Of a stretch of DNA of 28,714 nt, positions 8,023-15,645 are shown one piece after another (within the stretch, counting starts at the first letter, position 1; each line of letters opens with the position of its first letter). The stretch is from assembly GCA_028292565.1 (NCBI GenBank), contig JAQGMD010000329.1:1-28714 (forward strand), read 5' to 3'. The stretch is from Burkholderia sp. (GTDB lineage: Bacteria; Pseudomonadota; Gammaproteobacteria; Burkholderiales; Burkholderiaceae). Under the pieces are notes generated by a model. That model saw only the letters and a program-made list of their open reading frames with translations, ran no database searches and was not told the DNA's origin. Made by a program: the position numbers and the translations under genes.

Positions 8023-9666
8023 TTACTGCGCGGCCCTGGCGCGGGCGATAAGACCGTTGGTCGAACTGTCATGCGCATCGGGTCGTGGCTGTCCCGCGAG
8101 TTCGGCCTCGATGTTCTTGGCCAGTACCTTCCCGAGCTCGACCCCCCACTGATCGAAACTGTTGATGCCCCATAGTACGCCCTGGACGAAGACCTTGTGT
8201 TCATAGAGTGCGATCAGGGCGCCCAACGTGGAGGGGGTCAGCGCATCCATCAGGATGGTATTGCTGGGGCGGTTGCCGGGGAAGGTCCGGTGCGGAATCA
8301 ATGCATCCATCTCGGCCTCCGGCAGACCCTGCGCACGCATGTCGGCGCGCACTTCGTCCGCGGTCTTGCCTTTCATAAACGCTTCCGACTGCGCGAAGCA
8401 GTTTGCCATCAGTACCGCATGATGTCCCGCCATGCCATGGCTAGGTTTCAGCGCCGCAATGAAATCGACCGGGATGACATCGGTTCCCTGATGCAGCATT
8501 TGAAAATAGGCATGCTGGCCATTGGTGCCTACGTCGCCCCAGATTATCGGGCAGGTCTTGATCTCGAGCGGAGAGCCGTCGAGCCCCACGCGTTTGCCGT
8601 TGCTTTCCATTTCCAGTTGCTGCAAATAAGCGGGGAACCGGTTCAGGTCCTGGTGATAGGGCGCGATCGATACCGAAGCGGCGCCGAGGAAGTTGCGGTT
8701 CCACATGCCGACCAGGGCCAGTATCACGGGCATGTTCTGCTCAAGCGGCGCGCTGCGGAAATGCTGGTCCATCGTGCGGGCGCCAGCGAGGAATTCAGTG
8801 AATTGATCAAAGCCGATGGCGAGTGCGACCGACAATCCGATTGCGGACCATACCGAATAGCGGCCGCCTACCCAATCCCAGAAGGGGAACATGTTCGCCG
8901 TATCGATGCCGAACTCGCGCACCGCCTGGGTGTTGGTCGACACGGCGACGAAATGCCTGGCCAGGTCGGCTTCCTTCCCGGCTGTAAGGAACCAGGACCG
9001 CGCGGACTGCGCGTTCATCATGGTTTCCCGGGTGGTGAACGTCTTGGAAGCGATAATAAACAGCGTCGTTTCAGCGTTGACCTTGGCGAGGACCGCATCG
9101 AGATCGTGCGCGTCGACGTTGGATACAAAGTGCGTGGTCAGGCGCGGGTGCGTGAAGGGGCGCAGCGCCCTGCACACCATTTCCGGACCGAGGTCGGAGC
9201 CGCCGATGCCGATATTGACGATGTCGGTGATTGGCGTGCCGGAATAGCCGAGCCATTCGCCGGAGCGGACGCGGTCCGAAAACGCCTTGATGCGATCCAA
9301 TACCGCATGAACCTCTTCGACTACATTCTGTCCATCTACCAACACTGATTCAGTACGCGGCATGCGCAATGCTGTGTGCAGTACCGGACGATGCTCGGTC
9401 GTATTGATTTGCTCACCGGCAAACATGCCATCGCGCCGCTTCTCAACCGCCCGCTCGCGTGCCAATGCCATAAGCATGCGCATCGTCGTGTCAGTAATCC
9501 GGTTCTTTGAATAATCGAGCATCAGGCCGGCTGCCTCAATCGAAAATTGGGCAAAGCGTCCGGGCTCCCCGGAGAACAATTCGCGCAATTGCCAGTCCTT
9601 CGCTTCCCCGTAATGCGATGTGAGTTGGCGGAAAGCGGCAGCGGCGGTCAGGGCTTTATCGGGCAT
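8023..9666 (-). CDS. pgi: Glucose-6-phosphate isomerase
   Basis: Interconverts glucose 6-phosphate and fructose 6-phosphate in the cytosol. The 547-residue protein carries the phosphate-binding '[15 protein letters not shown]' and '[19 protein letters not shown]' (PROSITE-type signature 1). It also has '[25 protein letters not shown]' with the catalytic region, '[21 protein letters not shown]' and '[14 protein letters not shown]'. The ending '[20 protein letters not shown]' is signature 2. It is first in the leftward operon and 108 bp from zwf. With the ED enzymes it allows fructose 6-phosphate to be cycled back to glucose 6-phosphate. A HexR-type site lies 55 bp upstream, overlapping the likely -35 region. 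Confidence 0.97.
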   Translation of the reverse strand: MPDKALTAAAAFRQLTSHYGEAKDWQLRELFSGEPGRFAQFSIEAAGLMLDYSKNRITDTTMRMLMALARERAVEKRRDGMFAGEQINTTEHRPVLHTALRMPRTESVLVDGQNVVEEVHAVLDRIKAFSDRVRSGEWLGYSGTPITDIVNIGIGGSDLGPEMVCRALRPFTHPRLTTHFVSNVDAHDLDAVLAKVNAETTLFIIASKTFTTRETMMNAQSARSWFLTAGKEADLARHFVAVSTNTQAVREFGIDTANMFPFWDWVGGRYSVWSAIGLSVALAIGFDQFTEFLAGARTMDQHFRSAPLEQNMPVILALVGMWNRNFLGAASVSIAPYHQDLNRFPAYLQQLEMESNGKRVGLDGSPLEIKTCPIIWGDVGTNGQHAYFQMLHQGTDVIPVDFIAALKPSHGMAGHHAVLMANCFAQSEAFMKGKTADEVRADMRAQGLPEAEMDALIPHRTFPGNRPSNTILMDALTPSTLGALIALYEHKVFVQGVLWGINSFDQWGVELGKVLAKNIEAELAGQPRPDAHDSSTNGLIARARAAQ

Positions 9667-9703
9667 GGATAACGATGAAATCTGATGAAAATAAATTAAC
9701 TCA

Positions 9704-9709
9704 ACTATA
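9704..9709 (-). promoter_or_regulatory. Candidate -10 element of the pgi operon
   Basis: TATAGT on the minus strand, with the expected -35 region (about 9726-9732, GTGAAC) lying inside the HexR-like site 9721-9735. Transcription would start near 9697, about 30 bases before the pgi ATG. Prediction by eye only. Confidence 0.35.
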
Positions 9710-9720
9710 CATCAATCTTT

Positions 9721-9735
9721 GGTAAGTTCACTACA
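9721..9735 (-). promoter_or_regulatory. HexR-like operator upstream of pgi
   Basis: On the minus strand TGTAGTGAACTTACC matches the edd-side site in 12 of 15 positions, and the two share the ten-base run CATTTGTAGT. Its position over the probable -35 box of the pgi promoter would suit repression. Confidence 0.5.
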
Positions 9736-9864
9736 AATGACCCCATGCAATATCTTCATCGTTTGAGTTAAATCATTGAGCTATGTTCAGTACTCCACCA
9801 GTTTTTTTACGCTCTATGCGCAAACACGCCGAACGCGGTCGCGCATCGGGGATAAGACTGCATT

Positions 9865-9879
9865 TGTAGTAAAATTACA
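9865..9879 (+). promoter_or_regulatory. HexR-like operator upstream of edd
   Basis: TGTAGTAAAATTACA is a near-perfect palindrome matching the published HexR consensus form TGTAAT-N3-ATTACA. It lies 25 bp before the edd ATG. The regulator gene is encoded in the opposing operon. KDPG-relieved repression is expected by analogy with known HexR systems. Confidence 0.75.
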
Positions 9880-9904
9880 TTAATATCCAAGACAGGATTC
9901 AACC

Positions 9905-11818
9905 ATGTCCATCCACCCTGCAGTAGCCGCCGTCACTGATCGAATCATCGCGCGCAGTCGCCCCTACCGAACCGCTTACCTGTCACGTCTGGATGCGGCG
10001 AAAGGACAGGGAGTGCATCGCAGCGCTTTGTCCTGTACCAACCTTGCACACGGTTTCGCCGCCTTTCCCGCGAATGACAAGCTGGTCCTGAAACAGCAGC
10101 GGGCGCCGTCGGTTGCAATCGTTTCCTCATACAACGATATGCTCTCGGCGCACCAGCCGTTTGAACGCTTTCCGCACTTGATCAGGGAAGCGGTGCGCGA
10201 TGCCGGCGGCGTCGCCCAGTTTGCCGGCGGCACCCCCGCGATGTGCGACGGCATCACACAGGGGCAGCCCGGCATGGAACTGTCGCTGTTCTCGCGCGAT
10301 ACGATTGCGATGGCGACCGCGGTCGCACTGTCGCACAACATGTTCGACTCTGCCGTCTATCTGGGCGTGTGCGACAAAATCGTGCCCGGACTCCTGATCG
10401 GCGCACTGCATTTCGGCCATCTGCCTGCGGTGTTCATTCCGGCGGGACCGATGACCACCGGCATGTCGAATGCCGACAAGGCAAAGACCCGCCAGCTCTT
10501 CGCACAAGGAAAACTCGGGCGCGATGAACTGCTGGAAGCGGAATCGAAGTCGTATCACGGCGCCGGCACTTGCACCTTTTACGGCACCGCCAACAGTAAC
10601 CAGATGCTGATGGAGGTGATGGGTCTGCACCTTCCCGGAGCCGCATTCATTACCCCGAATACGCCGTTGCGCGATGCATTGACTGCGGAAGCTGGGCGGC
10701 GCGCGGTGGAGATCAGCGCGCTTGGAAAAAGCTATACCCCGGTCGGACACGTGGTCGATGAAAAGTCGATAGTCAATGCGATCGTCGCATTGCTTGCTAC
10801 AGGTGGCTCGACCAATCACACGTTGCACCTGGTTGCGATCGCGCGTGCTGCTGGAATCGTCATTGACTGGGACGACTTCAGCGCGCTATCCGCGGTGGTG
10901 CCGATGCTGGCGCGCATCTATCCGAACGGCGACGCCGATGTAAACCATTTTCATGCGGCTGGCGGCACCGGCTTTGTGATCCGCGAATTGCTCGATGCCG
11001 GGGTGTTGCATGAAGACGTGACCACTGTCCTCGGGCAAGGCTTGCGCAGCCATTGTGCGGAACCTTTCCTCGAGGGCGACAAGGTGGTGTGGAAGCCCGC
11101 TCTGCAGGTGAGCGCGGATGAAAACGTATTGCGTCCCGCCACCGCGCCGTTTTCCGCCGACGGCGGCATGAAGCTCTTGACCGGTAACCTCGGCCGCGCA
11201 GTGATCAAGGTTTCAGCGGTGAAGCCGCAGCACCGCGCGGTGGAAGCCCCCGCGGTGGTGTTTGATTCGCAGGAAGAATTCATGCACGCTTACCAGGCGG
11301 ATGAATTGAACCGCGATTTCGTTGCGGTGGTTCGATTCCAGGGCCCGCGCGCCAACGGCATGCCGGAACTTCACGCGTTGACGCCGGCGCTCGGCAGTTT
11401 GCAGGATGCCGGACGGCGTGTTGCGCTGGTCACTGATGGCCGCATGTCGGGCGCATCCGGCAAAGTCCCCGCCGCGATTCACGTTTCCCCTGAAGTGCTG
11501 GCGGGTGGGCCACTTGGCCGCATCCGTAATGGCGATATGATACGGCTGGACGCGGATAAAGGAATACTGCTTGCCCTGGTGCCCGCCGCAGAATGGGAGG
11601 CGCGTGTCAATGAAACAGTCGATTTGTCCGGCAATAGTGTAGGCATGGGCCGCGAGCTGTTCTCGATGTTCCGCGCTTCGGTGAGTGCCGCGGAAGAAGG
11701 CGCCGCCACATTTGATTTGCCGCCGCCGCTGCATCTGCCGCAACCGAGCGACAATCCGCAGGCGGTGCCGGAAGAGCAGTCGTCATCGGACGAAGACACC
11801 CTGATTACAGGACGATAG
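9905..11818 (+). CDS. edd: Phosphogluconate dehydratase (6-phosphogluconate dehydratase)
   Basis: First committed enzyme of the Entner-Doudoroff pathway; dehydrates 6-phosphogluconate to KDPG using an iron-sulfur cluster. The protein has the IlvD/Edd family pattern. '[15 protein letters not shown]' and '[21 protein letters not shown]' come first, then '[21 protein letters not shown]' and '[23 protein letters not shown]'. '[19 protein letters not shown]' and '[22 protein letters not shown]' follow. It is 637 residues, about 30 longer than typical. The extra part is an acidic, Ser/Pro-rich tail ([14 protein letters not shown] onward) that does not look catalytic. ACAGGA seven bases before the ATG supports the start. 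eda follows after 13 bp. Confidence 0.96.
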   Translation: MSIHPAVAAVTDRIIARSRPYRTAYLSRLDAAKGQGVHRSALSCTNLAHGFAAFPANDKLVLKQQRAPSVAIVSSYNDMLSAHQPFERFPHLIREAVRDAGGVAQFAGGTPAMCDGITQGQPGMELSLFSRDTIAMATAVALSHNMFDSAVYLGVCDKIVPGLLIGALHFGHLPAVFIPAGPMTTGMSNADKAKTRQLFAQGKLGRDELLEAESKSYHGAGTCTFYGTANSNQMLMEVMGLHLPGAAFITPNTPLRDALTAEAGRRAVEISALGKSYTPVGHVVDEKSIVNAIVALLATGGSTNHTLHLVAIARAAGIVIDWDDFSALSAVVPMLARIYPNGDADVNHFHAAGGTGFVIRELLDAGVLHEDVTTVLGQGLRSHCAEPFLEGDKVVWKPALQVSADENVLRPATAPFSADGGMKLLTGNLGRAVIKVSAVKPQHRAVEAPAVVFDSQEEFMHAYQADELNRDFVAVVRFQGPRANGMPELHALTPALGSLQDAGRRVALVTDGRMSGASGKVPAAIHVSPEVLAGGPLGRIRNGDMIRLDADKGILLALVPAAEWEARVNETVDLSGNSVGMGRELFSMFRASVSAAEEGAATFDLPPPLHLPQPSDNPQAVPEEQSSSDEDTLITGR

Positions 11819-11831
11819 AAAGAACATCATC

Positions 11832-12455
11832 ATGACCCTGCTCGAAATAATGCGCGCCTCGCCGGTAATCCCGGTGATTGCGATAGACGATATCAAACAG
11901 GCGGTGCCACTCGCCAGGGCGTTGGTTGCCGGCGGCATTCGTGTGCTCGAAATTACTCTCCGTACCGTGCATGGTTTAGATGCTATCCGCGCCATTGCCG
12001 CGGAAGTGCCGGATGCAATCGTGGGTGTCGGCACGCTGACGCAAGGTGAGGAGTTCGCCGCAGCGCGCGACGCCGGTGCAGTATTCGGCGTGTCGCCCGG
12101 GCTCACTCCGGCGCTGATCGCGGCTGCGAAGAGTAGCGGCCTGCCGTTGCTGCCGGGGGTGATGACACCGTCAGAAGTAATGGTGGCGCGTGAAGCGGGC
12201 TTTCGCCAACTCAAACTGTTCCCTGCAGTGCCTGCGGGCGGCATCGGGATGCTGAACGCCATCGGTGGACCGCTGTCCGATGTGATTTTCTGTCCTACCG
12301 GCGGCGTGTCGCAGGACAATGCGGCGCAATTCCTTGCATGTAAAAACGTCGCCTGTGTCGGCGGCTCCTGGCTGACGCCGAAAGACGCGATGCAGGCGGG
12401 TGACTGGGCGCGGATTACGGAGTTGGCATTAGCAGCAAGCGCCCTGCGTCGCTAG
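11832..12455 (+). CDS. eda: KDPG aldolase (2-dehydro-3-deoxyphosphogluconate aldolase)
   Basis: Cleaves KDPG to pyruvate and glyceraldehyde 3-phosphate, completing the Entner-Doudoroff route begun by edd just upstream. 207 residues, the normal length. The catalytic glutamate is E40 in 'GIRVLEITLRT' and the Schiff-base lysine K128 in 'FRQLKLFPA'. 'IVGVGTLTQGEEFAAARDAGAVFGVSPG' and 'FCPTGGVSQDNA' are also typical. The spacing of 13 bp from edd indicates one transcript. The ribosome site (AAAGAAC) is poor, so coupling to edd is likely. No strong terminator follows; a REP-like hairpin begins 45 bp after the stop. Confidence 0.96.
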   Translation: MTLLEIMRASPVIPVIAIDDIKQAVPLARALVAGGIRVLEITLRTVHGLDAIRAIAAEVPDAIVGVGTLTQGEEFAAARDAGAVFGVSPGLTPALIAAAKSSGLPLLPGVMTPSEVMVAREAGFRQLKLFPAVPAGGIGMLNAIGGPLSDVIFCPTGGVSQDNAAQFLACKNVACVGGSWLTPKDAMQAGDWARITELALAASALRR

Positions 12456-12500
12456 TGCTTTGTCAAAGATAACCTCGACATCACCTGCATGCGGGATGAC

Positions 12501-12524
12501 GTAGGTTGGGATACCAATCCCAAC
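12501..12524 (+). repeat. REP-like element (GTAG-hairpin family), single copy after eda
   Basis: GTAG foot, then GTTGGGAT and ATCCCAAC arms around ACCA. Same family as the copies at 4444, 13398 and 26461. Located between eda and the small ORF before rpiA. Confidence 0.75.
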
Positions 12525-12577
12525 TTTCCCCGGTTGCATAAAATCGGTCGACTTCAGCGGGGAAAGAGGAAACGCCT

Positions 12578-12658
12578 ATGAGGCTATTCGAATTCTCGCT
12601 TGTTTTGGCGATCGTGGCCAATGTGATAATGGCAGCGGCGCTCGCTCTCTCCGCGTAA
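12578..12658 (+). CDS. Putative 26-residue hydrophobic small protein
   Basis: A short ORF, ATG at 12578 and TAA at 12656, encodes MRLFEFSLVLAIVANVIMAA followed by ALALSA. It is almost a single membrane helix with one basic residue at the N-terminus, so it would insert into the inner membrane. A GAGGAAA-type ribosome site lies seven bases before the ATG, and the stop is 29 bp before rpiA. I do not recognise the family. It could be a real small membrane protein, a leader ORF for rpiA, or the preserved start of a lost gene. Evidence for translation is the ribosome site and the composition only. Confidence 0.45.
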   Translation: MRLFEFSLVLAIVANVIMAAALALSA

Positions 12659-12687
12659 AATAAAGGTTTCCTTTCCAATACCGCATC

Positions 12688-13359
12688 ATGACCCAAGACG
12701 AACTCAAACAAGCTGTTGCTCGCGCCGCTATCGACTATGTCGTCGAAGGTGAAATCATCGGTGTCGGCACCGGATCCACCGCAAATTTTTTCATCGACGA
12801 ACTCGGCAAGATCAAGGACAAGATCAAGGGCGCGGTTGCTTCATCGGAAGCCACTGCCGCACGCCTGAGATCGCATGGCATTCCGGTGCTGGACCTCAAT
12901 GATGTGGAATCCATGCCGGTCTATATCGACGGCGCCGACGAAATCACGGCGACCGGGGCGATGATCAAGGGCGGAGGCGCCGCGTTGACGCGCGAGAAGA
13001 TCGTGGCATCGGTGGCCGACAAGTTCGTCTGCATTGCGGATGGTTCCAAGCTGGTCGACGCATTGGGCAATTTCCCGCTGCCGGTCGAGGTGATTCCGAT
13101 GGCGCAAGCGGTGGTCGCGCGCAAGCTGGCTGCGCTGGGTGGCGAACCACGGTTGCGCGTGAAGGATGGCAAGCCCGTGATGACCGATAACGGTTGCGTG
13201 ATCATCGATGTGGTTGGGCTGAAGATCACGAACCCGGTTGAACTGGAGGCGCAAATCAACAGTATCGTGGGCGTTGTTACGGTTGGGTTGTTTGCGCAGC
13301 GCGGTGCGGATGTGGGGTTGCTGGGTACTGCGGATGGCGTGAAGAAGTTGTTGTTTTAA
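12688..13359 (+). CDS. rpiA: Ribose-5-phosphate isomerase A
   Basis: Interconverts ribose 5-phosphate and ribulose 5-phosphate in the non-oxidative pentose phosphate pathway. The 223-residue protein has '[13 protein letters not shown]' (24-36), 'YIDGADEI' with D81 and D84, K94 in '[14 protein letters not shown]' and catalytic E103. Its numbering agrees with E. coli RpiA. The C-terminal '[29 protein letters not shown]' is the family ending. It is near tal, zwf and edd-eda, so this region collects much of sugar phosphate metabolism. It is on the edd-eda strand but 232 bp beyond eda with a REP element between, so it may have its own promoter. Confidence 0.97.
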   Translation: MTQDELKQAVARAAIDYVVEGEIIGVGTGSTANFFIDELGKIKDKIKGAVASSEATAARLRSHGIPVLDLNDVESMPVYIDGADEITATGAMIKGGGAALTREKIVASVADKFVCIADGSKLVDALGNFPLPVEVIPMAQAVVARKLAALGGEPRLRVKDGKPVMTDNGCVIIDVVGLKITNPVELEAQINSIVGVVTVGLFAQRGADVGLLGTADGVKKLLF

Positions 13360-13397
13360 GACTTCGAAGGCGAAGCGAATTTTCGCTCAGGTGGAAC

Positions 13398-13420
13398 GTA
13401 GGTTGGGATGCAATCCCAAC
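13398..13420 (+). repeat. REP-like element (GTAG-hairpin family) after rpiA
   Basis: GTAG foot and GTTGGGAT/ATCCCAAC arms around GCA, followed by ATTCG as in the 4444 copy. It begins 38 bp after the rpiA stop, between rpiA and the hipA remnant, and may mark the deletion endpoint of hipA. Confidence 0.75.
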
Positions 13421-13502
13421 ATTCGCACCTCGCAACGAGCCGACGGTCGCATCTGATTTGATGTCTGGATCGATGCAAAAAACGTACGCCGGTCCTCGGC
13501 GG

Positions 13503-13601
13503 CGCACCGACACAATCGCGACCAAGTTCCGCAAGCATCGTGAAAGCGACGGTGGATCCGACTTTAAAACGTTTGGCCAGCCGCTCGCGAATTGCTTGAC
13601 G
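13503..13601 (-). pseudogene. hipA toxin kinase remnant (about 33 codons)
   Basis: In a frame different from hipB the minus strand reads RQAIRERLAKRFKVGSTVAF then TMLAELGRDCVGA. This resembles the N-terminal part of HipA-family kinases, where '(I)RxRxxxRFxVxSTxAFxLLAxxGRDCVGA' is conserved. The N-terminus of HipA before it and the whole kinase core after it are missing. The frame continues as unrelated residues towards the REP element. The remnant overlaps the 3' end of hipB, so a deletion joined hipB to the middle of hipA. It cannot encode an active toxin. Confidence 0.7.
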
Positions 13602-13824
13602 CGGACTTCCTGTCGCGCAGCACAATCTCGACATCGAGTGCGGCAAGAGTGCGAAGAAGGCGTTCAACCGTCGCTTTGTTCGGGTTACGCTCAAGTTGCG
13701 AGACCGTCTGTTGTCCTACGCCGATGCGCTGTGCGAGCTCAGTTTGTGACAAGCCACGGTGCTTGCGATATGCCGCAACGAGCGGGATGAGTTGCTCGGG
13801 CGTGCGAACTGGAAAGTCGTCCAT
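13564..13824 (-). CDS. HipB-like XRE-family antitoxin/regulator
   Basis: A small DNA-binding protein of 86 residues from the ATG at 13824, which has an excellent ribosome site (GGAGG, five bases away). The helix-turn-helix 'LSQTELAQRIGVGQQTVSQLERNP' covers about residues 24-48, followed by 'TVERLLRTLAALDVEIVLRDR', the usual HipB C-terminal strand. The last 13 or so residues (SASSNSRAAGQTF) are out-of-frame hipA sequence. An upstream ATG at 13881 would add 19 residues but cross the operator. Normally HipB neutralises the HipA kinase and represses the operon; here the toxin is gone. It may persist as a plain autorepressor, or could neutralise a HipA elsewhere. Confidence 0.8.
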   Translation of the reverse strand: MDDFPVRTPEQLIPLVAAYRKHRGLSQTELAQRIGVGQQTVSQLERNPNKATVERLLRTLAALDVEIVLRDRKSASSNSRAAGQTF

Positions 13825-13842
13825 CTTAATCCTCCGGTGTGA

Positions 13843-13860
13843 TACGCATAGTAATGCGTA
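13843..13860. promoter_or_regulatory. Operator palindrome upstream of hipB
   Basis: TACGCATAGTAATGCGTA has perfect seven-base arms (TACGCAT/ATGCGTA) with four bases between, 18 bp before the hipB ATG. A further TACGCA half-site lies at 13872-13877. Position and form fit an autoregulatory HipB operator. Confidence 0.6.
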
Positions 13861-13931
13861 AAACGAGAAAATACGCAACATCTTTCGTAAATCTCTCCGT
13901 CTGGCATCGCGATACGACCACCCGATCCAAG

Positions 13932-13963
13932 AAAAAGCCCGCCGGCTTTCGCTCGACGGGCTG
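13932..13963 (-). terminator. Intrinsic terminator after yggX
   Basis: On the minus strand AGCCCGTCG, loop, then CCGGCGGGCT followed by TTTTTC forms a strong GC-rich hairpin with a T-tract, 17 bp beyond the yggX stop. It ends the argA-yggX transcript. Confidence 0.8.
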
Positions 13964-13979
13964 TCCCGGTGCTTATCAG

Positions 13980-14252
13980 TTAATCCGCAGGCGGCACATA
14001 CCCCTGTGCAGCATCCGCGCCTGCACCGAAGAAATGGTTTTCCATCTGCGTCGCCAGATACTTGCGTGCACGCGCGTCTGCCAGGTTCAGGCGGTTCTCA
14101 TTGACCAGCATGGTCTGGTGCTTGAGCCAGCCTGCCCACGCTTCCTTCGAAACGTTATCGAAAATCTTCTTGCCGAGTTCGCCGGGGTAGGGCGCGAAAT
14201 CGAGTCCTTCAGCGTCCTTGTTCAGCTTGATGCAGTGGACCGTACGGGCCAT
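13980..14252 (-). CDS. yggX: Probable Fe(2+)-trafficking / oxidative damage protection protein
   Basis: Small cytosolic protein of 90 residues that protects iron-sulfur proteins from oxidation. Whole-length YggX pattern: '[19 protein letters not shown]' with the conserved cysteine C7, '[19 protein letters not shown]', '[19 protein letters not shown]' and '[14 protein letters not shown]'. A good ribosome site (AAGGAG) precedes the ATG. It follows argA by 57 bp, an arrangement that I recall as common in Burkholderiales, and a strong terminator follows it. Confidence 0.95.
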   Translation of the reverse strand: MARTVHCIKLNKDAEGLDFAPYPGELGKKIFDNVSKEAWAGWLKHQTMLVNENRLNLADARARKYLATQMENHFFGAGADAAQGYVPPAD

Positions 14253-14275
14253 GGTGTGCTCCTTGTTCAGTAAAG

Positions 14276-14298
14276 GCTCTCTTATTTTTATTAAGAGC
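14276..14298 (-). terminator. Weak hairpin between argA and yggX
   Basis: GCTCTTA / TAAGAGAGC arms around ATAAAAA on the minus strand. There is no long T-tract after the stem, so it may act as a processing or attenuation hairpin rather than a full terminator. Confidence 0.3.
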
Positions 14299-14309
14299 AG
14301 CGAGGGTGG

Positions 14310-15620
14310 TTAAAGTTGCTTGATCAGGACTTGCGACCTGCGTTGCCAGTTGTACATGTGCTGCCGGTCTTTTGGTAAATCGTCAACGGTTGCGTTCACA
14401 AAGCCGCGCTTGAGGAACCAGTGGGAGGTGCGCGTGGTCAACACAAAGAGCTTCGTAAGACCTGCCGCGCGTGCGCGGTTTTCCATGTCCTTCAGCAGGC
14501 GTTCACCGTCGCCTTGCGTCTGAACTTCCGGGTTGACCGTCAGGCATGCCATTTCGCCCATCTTCTCATTCGGGAACGGATACAGGGCTGCACATCCAAA
14601 AATCACGCCGTCATGCTCGATCACCGAGAAATATTCGATCTCGCGCTCGATCAGTTCCCGGCCGCGTTTGACCAGTGTGCCGTCGGCTTCCAATGGTTCG
14701 ATCAGCTTGAGGATGCCGCCGACGTCTTCAATGGTCGCTTCGCGCAGGCTCTCCAGGTTTTCATAAGTGACCATGGTGCCGATGCCATCGTGCGTGAACA
14801 GCTCGAGTAGCGCGGAACCGTCCGTCGCAAACGGCACGATATGCGCGCGCGCCACGCCGTTGTTGCAAGCCTTGACCGCATGTTGCAGGTAGTACTCGGA
14901 AGCGTCGGGCAAGCACTTGGCCTTGAGCAGCGCGAGCGCCTGGTGTGCAGACAACTCGTGGATCTCGGTGCCGGCGGCGTCGGTCATCATCGGCGTTTCG
15001 GTGATGAAGATCAGCTTGTCGGCGCGCAGGGCGGTCGCCGCGGCAACCGCCACGTCTTCCATGGTCAGGTTGAACGCTTCACCGGTGGGGGAGAAGCCCA
15101 AGGGCGAGAGCAGCACCAGGTTGCCGGCACTTAAAATCGGATGGATGGTCTCATAAGCAATCCTGCGGGCGACACCGGTGAACTCCAGGTCCACACCGTC
15201 GATCACGCCCATCGGCCGGGCAGTCACGAAATTGCCGGAAATGATCCTGATCGCGGAATGCGCCATCGGCGTATTCGGCAGACCCTGGCTGAAGGCCGCT
15301 TCGATGTCGAGGCGCAATTCGCCGGCTGCTTCCTTTGCGCATTCCATTGCGGCCGCATCGGTGACGCGCACGCCGTTGTGGTAGTGCGGCTCGACATTAC
15401 GCAGCGCGAGCTGTTCTTCCACCTGGGGGCGCGAGCCGTGCACGATCACTACCTTGATCCCCAGAGCATGGAGCAGCGACAGATCGTGCGCCAGCACCGG
15501 CAGGGCGCCGGCCTTGACCAGCTCGCCCGGGAAGGCAACCACGAAGGTCTTGCCTCGAAATGCATGAATATAAGGCGCGACTGAACGCAGCCACTGAACG
15601 AATTGAATAGGATTTTCCAT
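14310..15620 (-). CDS. argA: Amino-acid N-acetyltransferase (N-acetylglutamate synthase)
   Basis: Makes N-acetylglutamate from glutamate and acetyl-CoA, the first step of arginine synthesis. From the ATG at 15620 (MENPIQFVQWLRSVAPYIHA) it is 436 residues, the classical ArgA size. The N-terminal amino acid kinase-like domain includes 'GKTFVVAFPGELV', 'HALGIKVVIVHGSRPQ', 'LVLLSPLGFSPTGEAFNL'. The C-terminal GNAT domain includes 'ATIEDVGGILKLIEPLEADGTLV', 'MACLTVNPEVQTQGDGERLL' and 'LTTRTSHWFLKRGF'. Longer frames (to 15683) would add 21 residues that overlap hrpA and look non-native. It is divergent from hrpA with almost no space, so its promoter must overlap hrpA's start region. Confidence 0.95.
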   Translation of the reverse strand: MENPIQFVQWLRSVAPYIHAFRGKTFVVAFPGELVKAGALPVLAHDLSLLHALGIKVVIVHGSRPQVEEQLALRNVEPHYHNGVRVTDAAAMECAKEAAGELRLDIEAAFSQGLPNTPMAHSAIRIISGNFVTARPMGVIDGVDLEFTGVARRIAYETIHPILSAGNLVLLSPLGFSPTGEAFNLTMEDVAVAAATALRADKLIFITETPMMTDAAGTEIHELSAHQALALLKAKCLPDASEYYLQHAVKACNNGVARAHIVPFATDGSALLELFTHDGIGTMVTYENLESLREATIEDVGGILKLIEPLEADGTLVKRGRELIEREIEYFSVIEHDGVIFGCAALYPFPNEKMGEMACLTVNPEVQTQGDGERLLKDMENRARAAGLTKLFVLTTRTSHWFLKRGFVNATVDDLPKDRQHMYNWQRRSQVLIKQL

Positions 15621-15627
15621 GATGGGC

Positions 15628-15635
15628 ATTATAAT
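15628..15635. promoter_or_regulatory. Candidate shared bidirectional -10 (argA/hrpA)
   Basis: ATTATAAT is self-complementary and gives a TATAAT hexamer on both strands. It lies between the start codons of argA (15620) and hrpA (15646). If used, both transcripts would start at or within a few bases of the ATGs. No good -35 box is seen at 17-bp spacing on either side, so this remains tentative. Confidence 0.3.
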
Positions 15636-15645
15636 TCGCCCCGCT

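Noticed and set aside
8197..9348. 383-codon open frame on the plus strand
   Set aside because: Antisense shadow of pgi, whose motifs cover the same stretch; composition is typical of a GC-rich shadow.
13374..13387. AGCGAATTTTCGCT palindrome after rpiA as terminator
   Set aside because: Two-base loop and no T-tract after the stem; too weak to call.
14841..15584. Plus-strand open frames opposite argA
   Set aside because: ArgA domains are continuous on the minus strand; these are shadows.
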